Shown here: one piece after another, positions 22,837 to 34,978 of the stretch
Layout of the letters: the number at the start of each line of letters is the position of its first letter
How positions within the stretch are numbered: position 1 is the first letter of the stretch
Assembly: GCA_036927565.1 (NCBI GenBank)
Contig: JAYESD010000006.1
Location: 102,211,353 to 102,275,352, forward strand
DNA length: 64,000 bases
Reading direction: 5' to 3'
Source: Tuctoria greenei
Lineage: Eukaryota > Streptophyta > Magnoliopsida > Poales > Poaceae
Notes under the pieces: generated by a model
Database searches by the model: none
What the model saw: only the letters and a program-made list of their open reading frames with translations
Told to the model about the DNA's origin: nothing
Translations under genes and position numbers: made by a program

Positions 22837-23684
22837 TTTTCAGCTTATACCTTCAAAGCAGAAAAATCATTATTAGTTTATTTTCATATTATGTGACGAT
22901 CAATACAACTAGGCAGGTAAGTCCTAAATCCACCCAAGAGTGGTCGAGTGGGGCGTGCTTATGACAACACGCGTAGTCTGGATCCAGACGAAATTTTGGC
23001 AGCATAACCCCACTGTTCTCCACCGCACGCCCGAAAATGGTGCAGCAGAGAACATCAGGGTTAGTCAAAATGCCGTCCAGATCCAGACTCGCGTCTCGTC
23101 ACAAGCCACACGCCCCCCTCATCCGATCCACTCCCAGGCTGTCCAAAAATGGACAATTCCGAACCTTCATGTCTCACATGCCAATAGCATGTGATACATG
23201 CCGATTCGAAACGGGTAATCAAATTCTATAGGTTACGTTGCCAATTTTCATTTTTCAATCATTTACGAGAGAGGAAAGTTGGTCAGAGTTGAATGTTCTA
23301 AGTCCGGATCCAACCTTCAGGCGCGGTTAATTGGTTGTCCTCATTTCGTCGTACACATCTGTGCTCGTCTTAACACATACTTCACAACTAGAATCATCTT
23401 TCACTACAGGCCTCTAAAGCTACAAAAATTATAAAGATATATACTATATTACAAACATATAATTAGTCATCATATCGCAAATGCCAAAAAGAAGCAATAA
23501 CATGCATGATACGAACTTTTAATCCATTTAGATGAAAAAAATATAAGCCTTTTTAATTCATATCTAAAAGAAGTAATCACATAATATAAACTTCAACATT
23601 CAACTTCACACGATATGACATGATATGAATCACATTCAATTCATATAGCATAATGGATATGAATCACATTCACGAGTTAGCAAC

Positions 23685-26600
23685 TGTGGGGACCAGAATC
23701 CCGACCTCCAAGGATGTCATTGGGTGGTGTAGTGCGATGCGACACCCAACAGTATACATGAAAAGAACGAGAACAATTAACAATACCAAGTCTTTATTGA
23801 AAAGCACAGAGGAAGTTTTCAAATACTAACGGAAGGGAAAAGAACTATACATCATAGCTATGCTCTCAGCACTAGCTATGCAAAAGCAAAGTCATCCATG
23901 CCATGGATACTTTGCACTAGCAACACACAATTCACGGCGGCGTGCAGGGTTCCCACTCGGCTGTAAACCCTGGAGGGGGTGAAGACTCGTCATCAAACCC
24001 ATCATCAGTCATATAATCTGCAAAAACTCGTTAACTACAAACATGAGCATAAGGCTCAGAAAGACTAACCCGTCTCACTAGACATATACAAGGGTGAATA
24101 CTAAGCATAGGTAAGGTAAAGCATAAAGGACTCGCCTACAAGTGGATCCTTATATTCATATTTTAAGTAGCACATGACATTCTTCAGGCACGACACATCA
24201 TAGACTCCACAATCAAACAAGAAACGCTTTGCCGATGATGTGACGTGCACAAAGAACATAATGCTATTACAGGTAAAGTATGGGGAAACTGTAAACTTGT
24301 AATTGTACTATTTCTAAACCAAACAAGGTTGTCCAAGCAATTTGTAATCCAATATATCATATTCTCCTGACTTCTTCAGTATTTACTACGTCACGACATA
24401 GTGAACAGGTGGTACTCTATTACCGCGAGGGACGGTGATTGCAATCAGGACATACCCGAAACAACACGACACATACGCACTTTCGGAAATGTCAGCGAGT
24501 ACTTACAGCGGTATCTACATAACAATTCAGTACTAGTCGTATATGGCCATCTTTCACTAAACACTCGAATGTCGAACCGGTCGATCCGTCACGAGCAAGA
24601 GGTCACTGCATGGGGCGTACTCTGACGTGCCCACCAGCTGATTTACACCTTCCTGCCCTCAACCCATGCCTATAAAACGAAACATAATGCCTAGACAAAC
24701 CAGTATCAAGCTACGTCAATTTACTAGAGCCCATTCCTCCAGTATGTCACCGGTACAATTCAAGCTTGTCCAGTAGGACCGCACACGAAACGGTCCTCAA
24801 TCGACACAAGCAGGGCTACGCACGTGAGACCACATCTCGTTGCATCCTACCCACCGCTCGCTCTCAATTTCATATTCATAAACCATTTTCTTATTCAAGA
24901 TCCTCCCGTGTGATAAGATACCTATCTCGCAAGTAGATTCCAACTACTCGACTTCTACCGAATTCCTATGAGCATAAGCATAGCAGTGTCTACTCAACGG
25001 GCCGTAGACCTACCCAAGACTCCATAGGATTTATGGCCATGCATGTGGATGTCAAACACCTTAAACATAATGCACAATCATCTGAAGACGAAAGGTGAAA
25101 TAAAACTACAAAACACTGTAAGGAACTTAAATGCAAACCGGGGCTTGCCTGAATGCGAGTCTGAGCCTATGTTAGTTTCTGGCAGCTGGACCTCCAAAGC
25201 TTCTGGCTGCTCCTCGATTTCAGCTACTACACGATATGCATAGACTAGGTATGAATGACTTTGAAAATAATTAATATGCTTGAGGTGGTGTGAATATCCT
25301 TGGATGAAAATAAGGTATATATATTAATTGGCTTTGGGACTTTTATGGTAGATACTAGAGACTATAGAGAAGATTGTTGCGCAGAACAAGAGATGATCAA
25401 GGAAGTTTGTTGTTCTTAAAAATTATGGTAAGCAATAAACTTCTCTAAATTTTGGTTGAAATTTTGGAGCCCTATCATAGCTACCAGGGGTTGTATCATG
25501 TAGAGAGGCTCTCACTGGTTCTAGGAAATTTTGTTTCACTATTTTCTAAGCTTCCTACAGAAACTGATTTTTCAAGTTTGGGTAAATTTCTGGAAATTGA
25601 TTTTCCATTTTTCTCAATTTATAACTACATAGATATTTGGAATATTGATCAACCTAGTATTTTAAGTCCAAAGAACCTGAAATTTGTACTGGAGGTCAAG
25701 TGTATTAACAACAGCGTTCTGACCAAAATTAGGAATTTTCCAATTAACAGAACTGTATGAATGAATTATTTAAGCATTTTGCTTATCTGAATTATAGAGA
25801 AATTTCTATGGCTTTTCATACAAATCCAAGTGCACCACTGGACATTAATCTCCATGTGGATTCTAACAAAATTTTTTCGGGAATTTTTGGATAATTCTAT
25901 CAGAGTTATGGATTTTGATTGATTCTGGATTTATTTTCCTATTGGAAATTTCAAATAAAGGGGCCGGTCCCACTTTATTTGAATCGGGCCAATCAGAACG
26001 GAGCCACACCGGGAGCCACGGGGTTAACCCGCGCAGCCACATCGGATCCAAGTGCACGGCTGATTCTACGCAAGCGGTGTCGTTGACAGGTGGGACCCGC
26101 ACCTTCGTCAGCCTCCCGACGCGGCAGGGTCTCTCGTCGGAACCACGGCGGTGCTTCGCCATACTTAGGTACGTCGACCTCCTTTCGGCCTCGTCCTGAC
26201 CGCTCAACCATAAAATCGACCGTGCAAGCCGATGGTAGTGTCCAATCACGTCGGCGATGGTCTGAGACAGCGACGCGACAGTGACGGCGGAGCTAGGGTT
26301 TCGACGTTCGTCAGAAATGCTTGGAAATGGTGTAATAGACTTGGGAAAAAGTCGGGGAGGTTCCTGGGAGCACAAGGGGATGATTTGGGGGTTAGAACGG
26401 AGTGACATCGCCGGCAAAGCTGAGTTCGACGGCGAAGTACGGTTTTTTAACCAGCGGCCATGAAAACTCAAAATCCGACACCGTATCTCGATGTCTTCCT
26501 TTCAACTTTGGTGAGGTGATGCGCCGGGAGATATAGGAGATAATACCTTATTGGATTGACAAATCATCGTACGTAGAAATGGATTTAACCGGTAATCTAG

Positions 26601-27644
26601 TGATCTCGGTATGAACTGTTTTTGGGGAAACTTTAGGTAAGGGAGCTAGGAAGCACAATAGTGGCTGAAACCTCACAAGAAGCTTATAGGTACCTTTGCG
26701 CGCCTTATTGCTTAAGGGAAGGAGATGGAAACGTGCTTGAAGTGGCTTGTCCTCGTGGAACAGAAGGTTCCCTAGCGGCTTCACCCGCGAGCTCCGAGGA
26801 AACTTTGAAATACCACACATATAAGCAGGGAATCAAGCAAAGGACTGGATGGGAAGGAAGAGCAACTAGTCTTATCCCACTAACTGGTGGGTCCCACTAC
26901 TCTTATCCCTGCCCCTTCTCTGCAACATCAATTTCCTTACCAAACTTGATCCAAAAATTCTAGATCTTTGTGGGGAGGCTCAAATAAATATCTGAAACTT
27001 GATTCTGCAATTGGATTTTGATTTTGAGAAAGTTTCATTTGAATTTAAAATTGGATGAAATTCAATGGTGTCACTGAATTAAATAGCAACTGAGTTCCAA
27101 AAATTGTGAAACTTTGAGGATAAGTCAAGCAAGTCATGTTGACCATGATGGTATGTTCAAATCTTGATGTTCAATTAAGTTGAACAGCATTCAAAATTTG
27201 AATTCCTAACAGGGTTTGAATTTGCTAAGCGTCTCAAATAAAATAGCAAATGGAGTTCATAATTTATAAAACTTTGCAGGAAGTCTATTTGGAATATTAG
27301 TAAACCATAGAAAAATTTATGACCTATGCTTTGAAAAATTTTGGCAAGGCCAAATATACAGTCGTATATTCAATTTGTAATTAATTTGAACATATATTGG
27401 GTACTGCATATTAATTTGACCTAGGATCCTCCATTCAAATAATTCCAACCTTTGAAGAGAGGTCAAAAGAATTTATCTAAGATTATTGGTGAAGTACATT
27501 CCTCATGTTATTAAAATTTAAGCATGAGTGGAAGAAATTATTTGGTGAGATCAAGTTCATAAGCATAGCTATAATTGGTCTCCATTAGGGTTGACAACCA
27601 ACTTACAACTGAACCTCATATGAAGGAAAATGTGGGATTTTAAA
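23685..27644 (-). repeat. 3' LTR of the Tekay-like element (3960 bp)
   Basis: The plus strand starts TGTGGGGACC at 23685, and the right border is set by the polypurine tract at 27645-27657. On the minus strand the LTR start reads TTTAAAATCCC where related copies have TGTAAAAGCCC, so the terminal TG has become TT. Stretches such as ATTCCAACTACTCGACTTC (around 24939) are shared with the solo LTRs and with the plus-strand LTRs at 34979 and 58068, showing one family. Confidence 0.87.
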
Positions 27645-27657
27645 TTCCTCCCCCCTT
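27645..27657 (-). other. Polypurine tract of the Tekay-like element
   Basis: The minus strand reads AAGGGGGGAGGAA directly before the 3' LTR and just after the sequence encoding the end of pol (GGGACGAGATTC). It is the plus-strand primer site for reverse transcription. Confidence 0.88.
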
Positions 27658-27706
27658 AAAAGAATCTCGTCCCGAGATTACAGAAGGAAAGATAAAAGGA
27701 AATGAT

Positions 27707-30700
27707 CTAATGAACATATGACGTTAAAAAGTCCGGATAGTTAGTTCTAAGATATTCCTCGCTTTCCGACGTTGTTTCATCAGCGGGATGGATTCCCCAC
27801 AAGACCTTATAGAAATGCAAGGTGTGGTTTCTTGTGGTACGAGTCTTCTCATCGACTATCTGGGTTGGATGCTCGGAGTAAGTGAGATCTGGTTGGAGTG
27901 CTTCCAAATCCTCAATACGGAATTCCGCTGGGGCCATGAGACATTTTCTCAATTGTGAAATGTGAAACACATTGTGGACCCCTGAAAGCGATGCTGGCAG
28001 CTCTAGCTGATAGGCTACAGGTCCGCATTGCTCACTTATTGCGAATGGTCCGATGAAACACGGAGCTAGCTTCCCTTTTACTCCAAAGCGATGAATTCCT
28101 TTCATTGGGGATACACGAAGGTAAACGTGATCCCCGATATCAAAGTGAAGCGGGCGACGTCGTTTGTCCGCATAGCTTTTCTAGCAGACTGAGCAGCCTT
28201 GTGATTGTCTTGAATAACTCATACTTGATCCTTGGCTTCCTTTACCAAGTCTATACCATATGTTACTCGTTCACCGGATTCACAACAGTTCAATGGTGTG
28301 CGGCACTTCCGGCCACAAAGAGCTTCATATGGTGCCATTCGGATACTAGTCTGATAACCATTGTTGTATGAAAACTCCGCCAATGTTAGATGCTCATCCC
28401 AATTCTTACAATGGTTGACGGCACAGGTGCGGAGCGTATCTTCTAGCACTTGGTTTACTTGCTCCATTTGACCATCAGTCTGTGGATGGTAAGCTGAGCT
28501 TCGAATCAGTTTGGTACCCAGAGATGCGTGGAGCTGCTCCCAAAATCGAGCAACAAACAAGGTTCCACAATCTGATATGATAGTGCGGGGTACTCTGTGT
28601 AAGCATAAGATCCTGGCAATATACAGCTCTGCATATTGTCATGCCACATACTTGATGTTGACTTGAATAAAGTGAGCCGACTTGGTGAGTTGGTCGACTA
28701 TCACCCAAATGGAGTCATGCTTGCGAAAAGTGAGAGGTAATCCAACAATGAAATCCATGCTGATGTCCTCCCATTTCTGGGCCGGTATGCTTAAAGGTTG
28801 TAGTTGTCCGCTTGCCTTCAAATGGTCAGCTTTCACTCGTCGACACATATCACATTTGGATACATATTTTGCTATTTCCCTCTTCATCCGAGTCCACCAA
28901 AATTTCTTCTTCAAGTCTTGGTACAATTTGTTACTCCCCGGATCAACAGAATATTTGGACAAATCAGCTTCGTCCAGAATTTTCTTCCAAAGTTCCACAT
29001 TGCGGGGTACCACGATGCGGTCTTTGAACCAGACGGTAACGTCATCGTCACCTCGAAAACACTTCATTTCCCCTTTTTTCATTCGTTGACGAATATGCGA
29101 TATGCACTTGTCCTCCTTCTGAGCCTCCACAATTTCCTCCCTTATGGTAGGAATGAGGGCTAGATTGTAGAGCACCCCATATGGAACCAAGTAGAGACTC
29201 GGTTCTTCTTCCTCTATCAAGGTGATAGAAAGGTTATTGATGGGACTTGTGACTTAGCGCATCTACGACTACATTTTCCTTTCCGGGATGGTAATGGATT
29301 TCAATCTCATAGTCTTTGATTAACTCCAACCATCTTCATTGTCGCATATTCAAATCTTTCTGGGTGAAGATGTACTTCAAGCTTTTGTGATTGGTGTAGA
29401 GATGTACTAGGTTGCCCCATAGATAGTGTCTCCACATCTTTAATGCTAGTACCACGGTAGCGAGCTCAAGATCATTAGTCGGATAATGCTTCTCATGGTT
29501 CCGAAGCTGTTGTGATCCATAAGCGATCACCCCTCTGTCTTGCATTAATACGCAACCCAAACCAATTCCAGATGCATCACAATAAACATCAAAGTATTTT
29601 GTTTCTGGTTGGGCTAATACTGGCGCTGTTGTGAGGTGCTTTACTAATGCTTGAAAACCTTCCTCACATTCCTTTGTCCATGTATATTTCTTTCCTTTCT
29701 TCAGAAGTTCCGTCATTGGTTTAGCTATCTTGGAAAAGCTTGGGATTAATCTCCGGTAATATCCTGCTAAACACCGGAAACTTCGAACTTCATGCACAAA
29801 CTTAGGAGACTCCCATTTGAGTACTTGCCTAATCTTGCTTGGATCAACTGCAATCCCTTCGGCAGAGATGATGTGCCTTAGAAATGGCACTTGGTTGATC
29901 CAGAACTCACATCTGGTGAACTTAGCGCACTACTTGTGGTCCCACAATCGCTGAAGCACGATTTGCAAATGTTGTGCATGTTCTTCTTCGGATTTTGAGT
30001 ATACAAGGATGTCGTTGATGAATACCACGACAAACTTGTCCAAATCCGGCATGAATACCGAATTCACGAGATACATGAAATGGGCCGGTGCGTTGGTCAA
30101 TTCGAAGGACATGACAAGGTACTCATATAATCCATACCTCGTCGAGAATGCTGTCTTGGGTATATCCTGATTTGATGATACCAGAGTAAAGATCCATTTT
30201 TGAAAATACCCGAGCACCCACCAATTGGTCGAATAGAATATCGATACGGGTAGTGGATACTTGTTCTTGATCATGATAGCACTGAGTGGACGATAGTACA
30301 CACATAGTCTCAACATTTTATACTTCTTTTCCATGAACAATGCAGAAAAGCCACAAGGTGATGAACTTGGACAAATGAAACCCTTGTCCAAATGTTCCTT
30401 TAGCTGCTCTTTCAGTTCTGCAGTTCCTTAGGTGCCATTTTATATGGCTTTCTCGAGATTGGCACTATTCCTAGTACAAGTTCAATCTTAAACTCGACAT
30501 CTCTTTCTGGTGGCATGCCAGGAAGATCTTCGGGAAAACGTCCAGATACTCACATACTACTGGAATGTCTTCGAGTTTACAGGCTTCAGTGTTATAAGCA
30601 GTTGGAGTCACATGGATATTACTCTCAAGAGTGAGAGTTTGGGGAGAGTGGTGCGGAGAATTTAGATATATCCTCCGCGGAACGATGTCAATAATAGCAC

Positions 30701-30920
30701 AGTTGTATTGCAACCATGCCATCCCTAAGATGACATCTAACTTCTGATGCTCTAGTATAATGAGAGATATAGGGTATATGTTCCCACCCAGATTAATAGG
30801 TACTTTATGGACCATCTTATCTGCGACTACTTTTCCTCCCGGAGAACAAGGTTTTTGTGGAACAGATAGGCAACTGGTATTGACTGACATAAGAATTGCT
30901 AATAAAGTTGTGGGAAGCAC
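27707..30920 (-). pseudogene. Tekay-like gypsy pol: protease end, RT, RNase H, integrase, chromodomain
   Basis: Minus-strand blocks in order are the protease C-terminal part and RT entry (30920-30471, ending in YLDVFPKIF-like sequence) and RT (30391-29930). RT continues with RNase H at 29890-29336 (RHIISAEGIAVDPSKI, VYCDASGIGLGCVLMQ). Then come the integrase zinc region and core start (29220-28639, KCDMCRRVKADH and MDFIVGLP), the core end (28560-28219, SAYHPQTDGQMEQVN), and the integrase C-terminus with chromodomain (28105-27707, ending TSESEEYLRTNYPDF). The RT active site reads FINDI where the family has FIDDI, so a catalytic aspartate is lost. At least three frame changes separate the blocks. 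Confidence 0.9.
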
Positions 30921-32185
30921 CGGAGCGAAAAAGGATGACTACGGGATCACCAATGAGAGAGAACGTATCCGTGAGTACGGGTGCGCCTTCCTGAATGTCC
31001 TCGATTGCGAGGTGGTGGACGTTGCAGGTTCTGGTGGCTGGCTTCTTGGGCTGGTTGCGAGGCTGGCTTGCCTCCTGGTACGATGACTGTCCTCCGCTGT
31101 GCAGACAGTCCTTGGCGAAGTGCCCCGTACGTCCACTCGTATAACACGTGTACGGGGTCTGACCGGCACGGAATGGAGGATGGAATCCCGGTGCACGCGA
31201 TGGAGGTAGAGGTGCACGTGGAATCATCCCTTGTTGCTGTCGTGGGCGAAAGCCAGCGTTGTTGAATGGGCGACCACGAAACATCGATGGTCACGATGGC
31301 GGCTGCCACCTCTGGCCGGATGGTGATCGATACACCATGCGGTATTTCTGAGGAGTACCCACTCCGCTGCCCAGTGGAGCACTGCTTTTCTTCTTGTTGG
31401 AGAACAGCTCCCTAGTAGCGTCCTCCTGTACGATCGCGGCATTGAGAATGTTGTTGAAGCTGCCACTGTTGAACAAGGCAAGCTTGTCCTTCATCTTGGG
31501 GTTCAAACCCCGATAGAAGCATTCCCGCTTCCGATCTTCAGTACTCACATGGTCCTGAGCATATTGGGCCAAGTGGTTGAATATCTTGGAGTACTCGTAC
31601 GCACTCCTTCCTACTTGCTTCAGCTCTAAAAACTCTTGAATCTTCCTCCTCATAACACTGGGAGGTATGTGATAGGCGTGAAACACTCCGAAATTCCTCC
31701 CAGCTCATGGCATTGCCGACTGGTCGTGCGGCAAGGTAATTCGCCCACCACGCACCAGCAGACCCTTGTAATTGTTGGGCCGTGAACATGGTCTTCTGAT
31801 GTTCGGTTACTCGTAGCAAACCGAACTTGCCTTCAATGGAGCGGAGCCAGTTGTCCGCCTCCAACGGTTCATCGGCCTCCACGAAGACCGGCGGGTGCGT
31901 TGACATGAAGTCCGAGTACGAACTCGGAGAAAGCTGTCACGGACCTGCATCTGATCGCCCTCCTTGACAAGACGAATGCTGGACCAAAGTCCGTAGTAAC
32001 TCTGTTTGCTCGTCGCGTGAGCCAAGCACTGCGGTGAGAACCTCCCCTAGACTCCTTGGAAGTTCAGGGGGTGGTGGTGGAGGAACTCGTTGCTGCGGTG
32101 TCGCAGCCGTCTCTTGGGTCGGATATTCGTCCTCACGACCACGACTTGACCCTCCCATTTCAGGCGTCGAGCGCGTACGCACCAT
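30817..32185 (-). pseudogene. Tekay-like gypsy gag and protease start
   Basis: Gag begins at the ATG at 32185 (MVRTRSTPEMGG). A TGA interrupts it near 31937, but the same frame continues through STHPPVFVEADEPLEADNWL. A frameshift follows near 31690. After it comes the gag core (EFLELKQVGRSAYEYSKIF, ECFYRGLNP), another TGA, and a zinc knuckle C-X2-[S]-X..H-X4-C-like motif reading CYTSGRTGHFAKDC, in which the second cysteine is lost to serine. The protease site reads LFRSGASHNF where the family has an aspartate before SGAS, so its catalytic residue is gone. This is a dead copy. Confidence 0.87.
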
Positions 32186-32566
32186 TCTACATCCAAATGA
32201 CTTAAAATCAGCACATGTTTTCTTTTTCCTTTATCCATTTCATTATTCAGTAGCACGACTTATTGACAAGGGAATAGGTGCATAACATTCACATATATTG
32301 ATAAAGTACAAACTTTATACAAGATATATTATCTCATGACCAAGTTTACAGTAGTGTACTCCAAAACGATGGACTCCCCCTTACGGAAGTGCATCTCTAC
32401 CATACTTGGTCCCCATGTGATGTCATACACATCTTGCCATCTTAAACATAACCACTGCTATCCTTAATATGATACAAACATGGCCACAAAATAAACACGA
32501 GCAACTATTAAACTATATGTTGCCCCGTGACGGCAGAAATGCTGCCACATCCCACTCTAATACGTC

Positions 32567-33530
32567 CTACTGAACGTACTCGAATTCCTCGGGATCTTCT
32601 TCTACCTCTTTGTCATTCGAAGTTGGTGCCACAGGTGTGGTTGCGGGAGCAAGAGTTGCTACCTCACCCATCATTGATGATGTTGCTGCAACTAAAGATT
32701 TCACATCAGCCAGAAGAAACATCCTCAAATCTTCCAGTTCTTTCCGTGTGGTTTTGCAACTGGCCTTCCAATCCTGAGTCTCCCCTCTGGATTTATCCCA
32801 TTCTTGAGTCACCTCACTCAGCTGTTCATCCAATAGTTGCACCTTGAGTTGACTCGCTTGCAACACGCTTTCCGCGTGTTGCGTTTTTATGCGAGCCTCT
32901 GATCGAGCTTTAACAGCCCAGTGCCACTGATTCTCCTTCAAGTTTAGACGGCGATTTAGGGGAGCAACTGTGGCCCTAAGTGAGTCATTGGCCCCTTCAA
33001 AGTAATCCCCTCGAATCAGAGCCTGCTTCAGGTCATTCATCATTTTTCGAAGGCTAGCATGCGAGATCAAGGCTCTCTTGACATGCTGATGCTGCATATG
33101 AAGCTAAAATCATCTTGGGTACTTCTTCATTATGCCCATATGCTGCAACCATCCAACTTGCCCACTCATCACCGGCTCTACCGTCGACCGGAAAGAGCGC
33201 GAATGGAGTGTCAGCCATAGCACGGTAATGAAGTTTGCAAAACCTCATTATGGCAACACTTGCGGCATAACACCACGTGTCCTCCAATTCATTTCCTTGC
33301 ACTTGGATGGAGAAAGGAGCCCATCCAATATTAAATGGAGCAGCAGGCACATCGACATAAATGGTGCATCTTGTTACACCTCCGTCATCAATCTCCTTGC
33401 CCCAATAGTCCGGTATTTCACAATATCCGAACTGTTGAAGAATTGCTATCAACAAATCCGAAAAACCCTCTAGAATAGTACACTTCGTGAACACCCATCC
33501 GTTTGGTAAGTATACTATAGAATCGGCCAT
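32567..33530 (-). pseudogene. Extra ORF upstream of gag (orf0-like), frameshifted
   Basis: The minus-strand ATG at 33530 opens a frame starting MADSIVYLPNGWVF that runs to about 33054. A second frame (33097-32567) follows, with a helical, charged region rich in Glu, Lys and Gln (coiled-coil-like) and an acidic tail. The two overlap by 44 bp in different frames and probably represent one gene with a single frameshift. The bases just before the ATG read TTTTTCACAG, a good splice acceptor. I do not recognise a domain. Position and size resemble orf0 of the rice RIRE3/RIRE8 elements, whose function is unknown to me. Confidence 0.55.
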
Positions 33531-34978
33531 CTGTGAAAAAGATACTGGAACAATGAGAAGGTTTCCAACGCCCAACAGTTTAAGAAAATTTTAAACTTTG
33601 AGTTGTAATCACAGTCTGTTCCAGATGACCTTCCTATATAAGTTGAAAATTTTCATACAGGAAACTTCAGAACCAGATGTGGGGTAGAATACTAAAGTTG
33701 TAGTACACTTTACAACCTTTCCAGATTGTACTCAAACAGCTCAAGGCGAGCTAGGAAGTAGAATCTATACAAGTTTAAAATTGACCCAAACTTTCTGGAA
33801 ATTTTGACAGAACCTCTTCTGTATATGTGGTGATTTACACAATTTATACAGGTATATCATGACAATATATTGAGGTAATGACAAAATAAAAATTTTATAA
33901 CATAAAGTTAACAATCCAGAGGTAAAAGATTTCGCCCATGAAACATTTGTTACATAGGTATAGTGTGCTAATTCTAAACTATGTGCCAACTATTTCAAGT
34001 TCTGATCTGCCAGAACCAAGTTTGCAACCATAGGAATTTAACACAGCTATACCAAGATTTAGGCCATGGGTGCAACACAAAATTGATAGAGGACTTGCTA
34101 ATATTTCCAGAAATGTATATATATGACCATGTCCCTATTCTGGATAAAAAGCAAGAGCTATCTAAACTTAACAGATGAACTGACTGTTGTTCAACAGCAG
34201 CCCTGCAGTTCACCGTTTTGAGCTCGAAATTTGAATTGCCTCCAATTCGAATCTAGAGAATCTTTAAATTACAAAACTGTAGATATGCTTCTTCCCTTTT
34301 CAGATATATATCACAATAAGGCAGAAGACTTTTGTACAGTGAGTTATTGCAAAAATACAGAGACTGGTACAATGGTAGGGTTATCTGGAGTAGTTTAAGC
34401 ATACCCCAAATTTCAACAGATTATCAAGATTTCCTGCCTTAGTGGTCATCAGAAAAGTTGTAGAGGTCTTCCAGAACTTTTCATCCATATAGCATACCCC
34501 TATGTTTATTCCTAATTACCCAAGATTACAATCTGGCAAAGTTGAGCAAACATTGGCCAGAAATTCAAGAATCTTGGTGCTAACCCAAAGTCGAATCAAA
34601 ACTTATTTTGCGGAGTCCAAACCTACCAGCACCTGGTAGTCAGACTTTCCAAAATACAATGCAACCATTTTTGTCGTTTGGGGATGGTCAAGTATCAAAG
34701 TTGATACCGACGGTACTACGTGCCTCACCAAAGAAAATTCTAACCGGTATTTCCGGATACGTTTATAGGTGGCCCTAGTATTGTTCACTCGCAAACATGT
34801 TCTACACGGGTCGCTACCGTAGTCAATGTTGCAGAAGACAAACAATCCCCTTTCACACTTTCACACCTCAAGGGCGGCACGGGAAAAACATGACAGGCAG
34901 TCACAATAATATATATGAAAGTAAATGCATACGACTCTGGTGTGAGTCGCCCTTGAGCGATGTCATGTCTTGAGGTAC
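33531..34978 (-). other. 5' leader of the Tekay-like element, partial
   Basis: Non-coding sequence. Read on the minus strand, 34978-34620 matches 53543-53880 and 63844-64000 of the plus-strand element (GCGACTCACACCAGAGTCG, AAAGGGGATTGTTTGTC). It is the same 5' leader in the opposite orientation, which places 34978 inside the leader of the minus element about 0.5 kb downstream of the missing PBS. The rest is AT-rich with no ORF worth calling. Confidence 0.75.

Larger units (their letters stand above)
19817..23684 (-). mobile_element. Third CACTA fragment, longer and diverged
   Basis: The first 500 bp (to about 20317) match the subterminal ends of units 1 and 2. After that the sequence differs and carries a longer TNP2-type transposase on the minus strand (22836-20539). 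It is bordered on the left by gypsy LTR copy 2 plus TAGGG and on the right by the LTR at 23685. I found no CACTA terminal repeat on either side, so both ends appear truncated by LTR junctions. 22837-23684 has no recognisable gene; it is presumably the transposase 5' flank. Confidence 0.78.
23685..34978 (-). mobile_element. Ty3-gypsy retrotransposon, Tekay/Del-like chromovirus, 5' end displaced
   Basis: On the minus strand the visible part runs from the 5' leader (34978-33531) through an extra ORF (33530-32567), gag (32185-about 31000), protease, RT, RNase H, integrase and chromodomain (to 27707), then the polypurine tract and 3' LTR (27644-23685). The 5' LTR and PBS are not to the left of 34979, where an oppositely oriented LTR begins. 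The simplest reading is that they lie beyond the inserted element, off the right edge. All coding parts carry frameshifts or stops. The extra ORF upstream of gag recalls orf0 of rice RIRE3/RIRE8. Confidence 0.87.
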
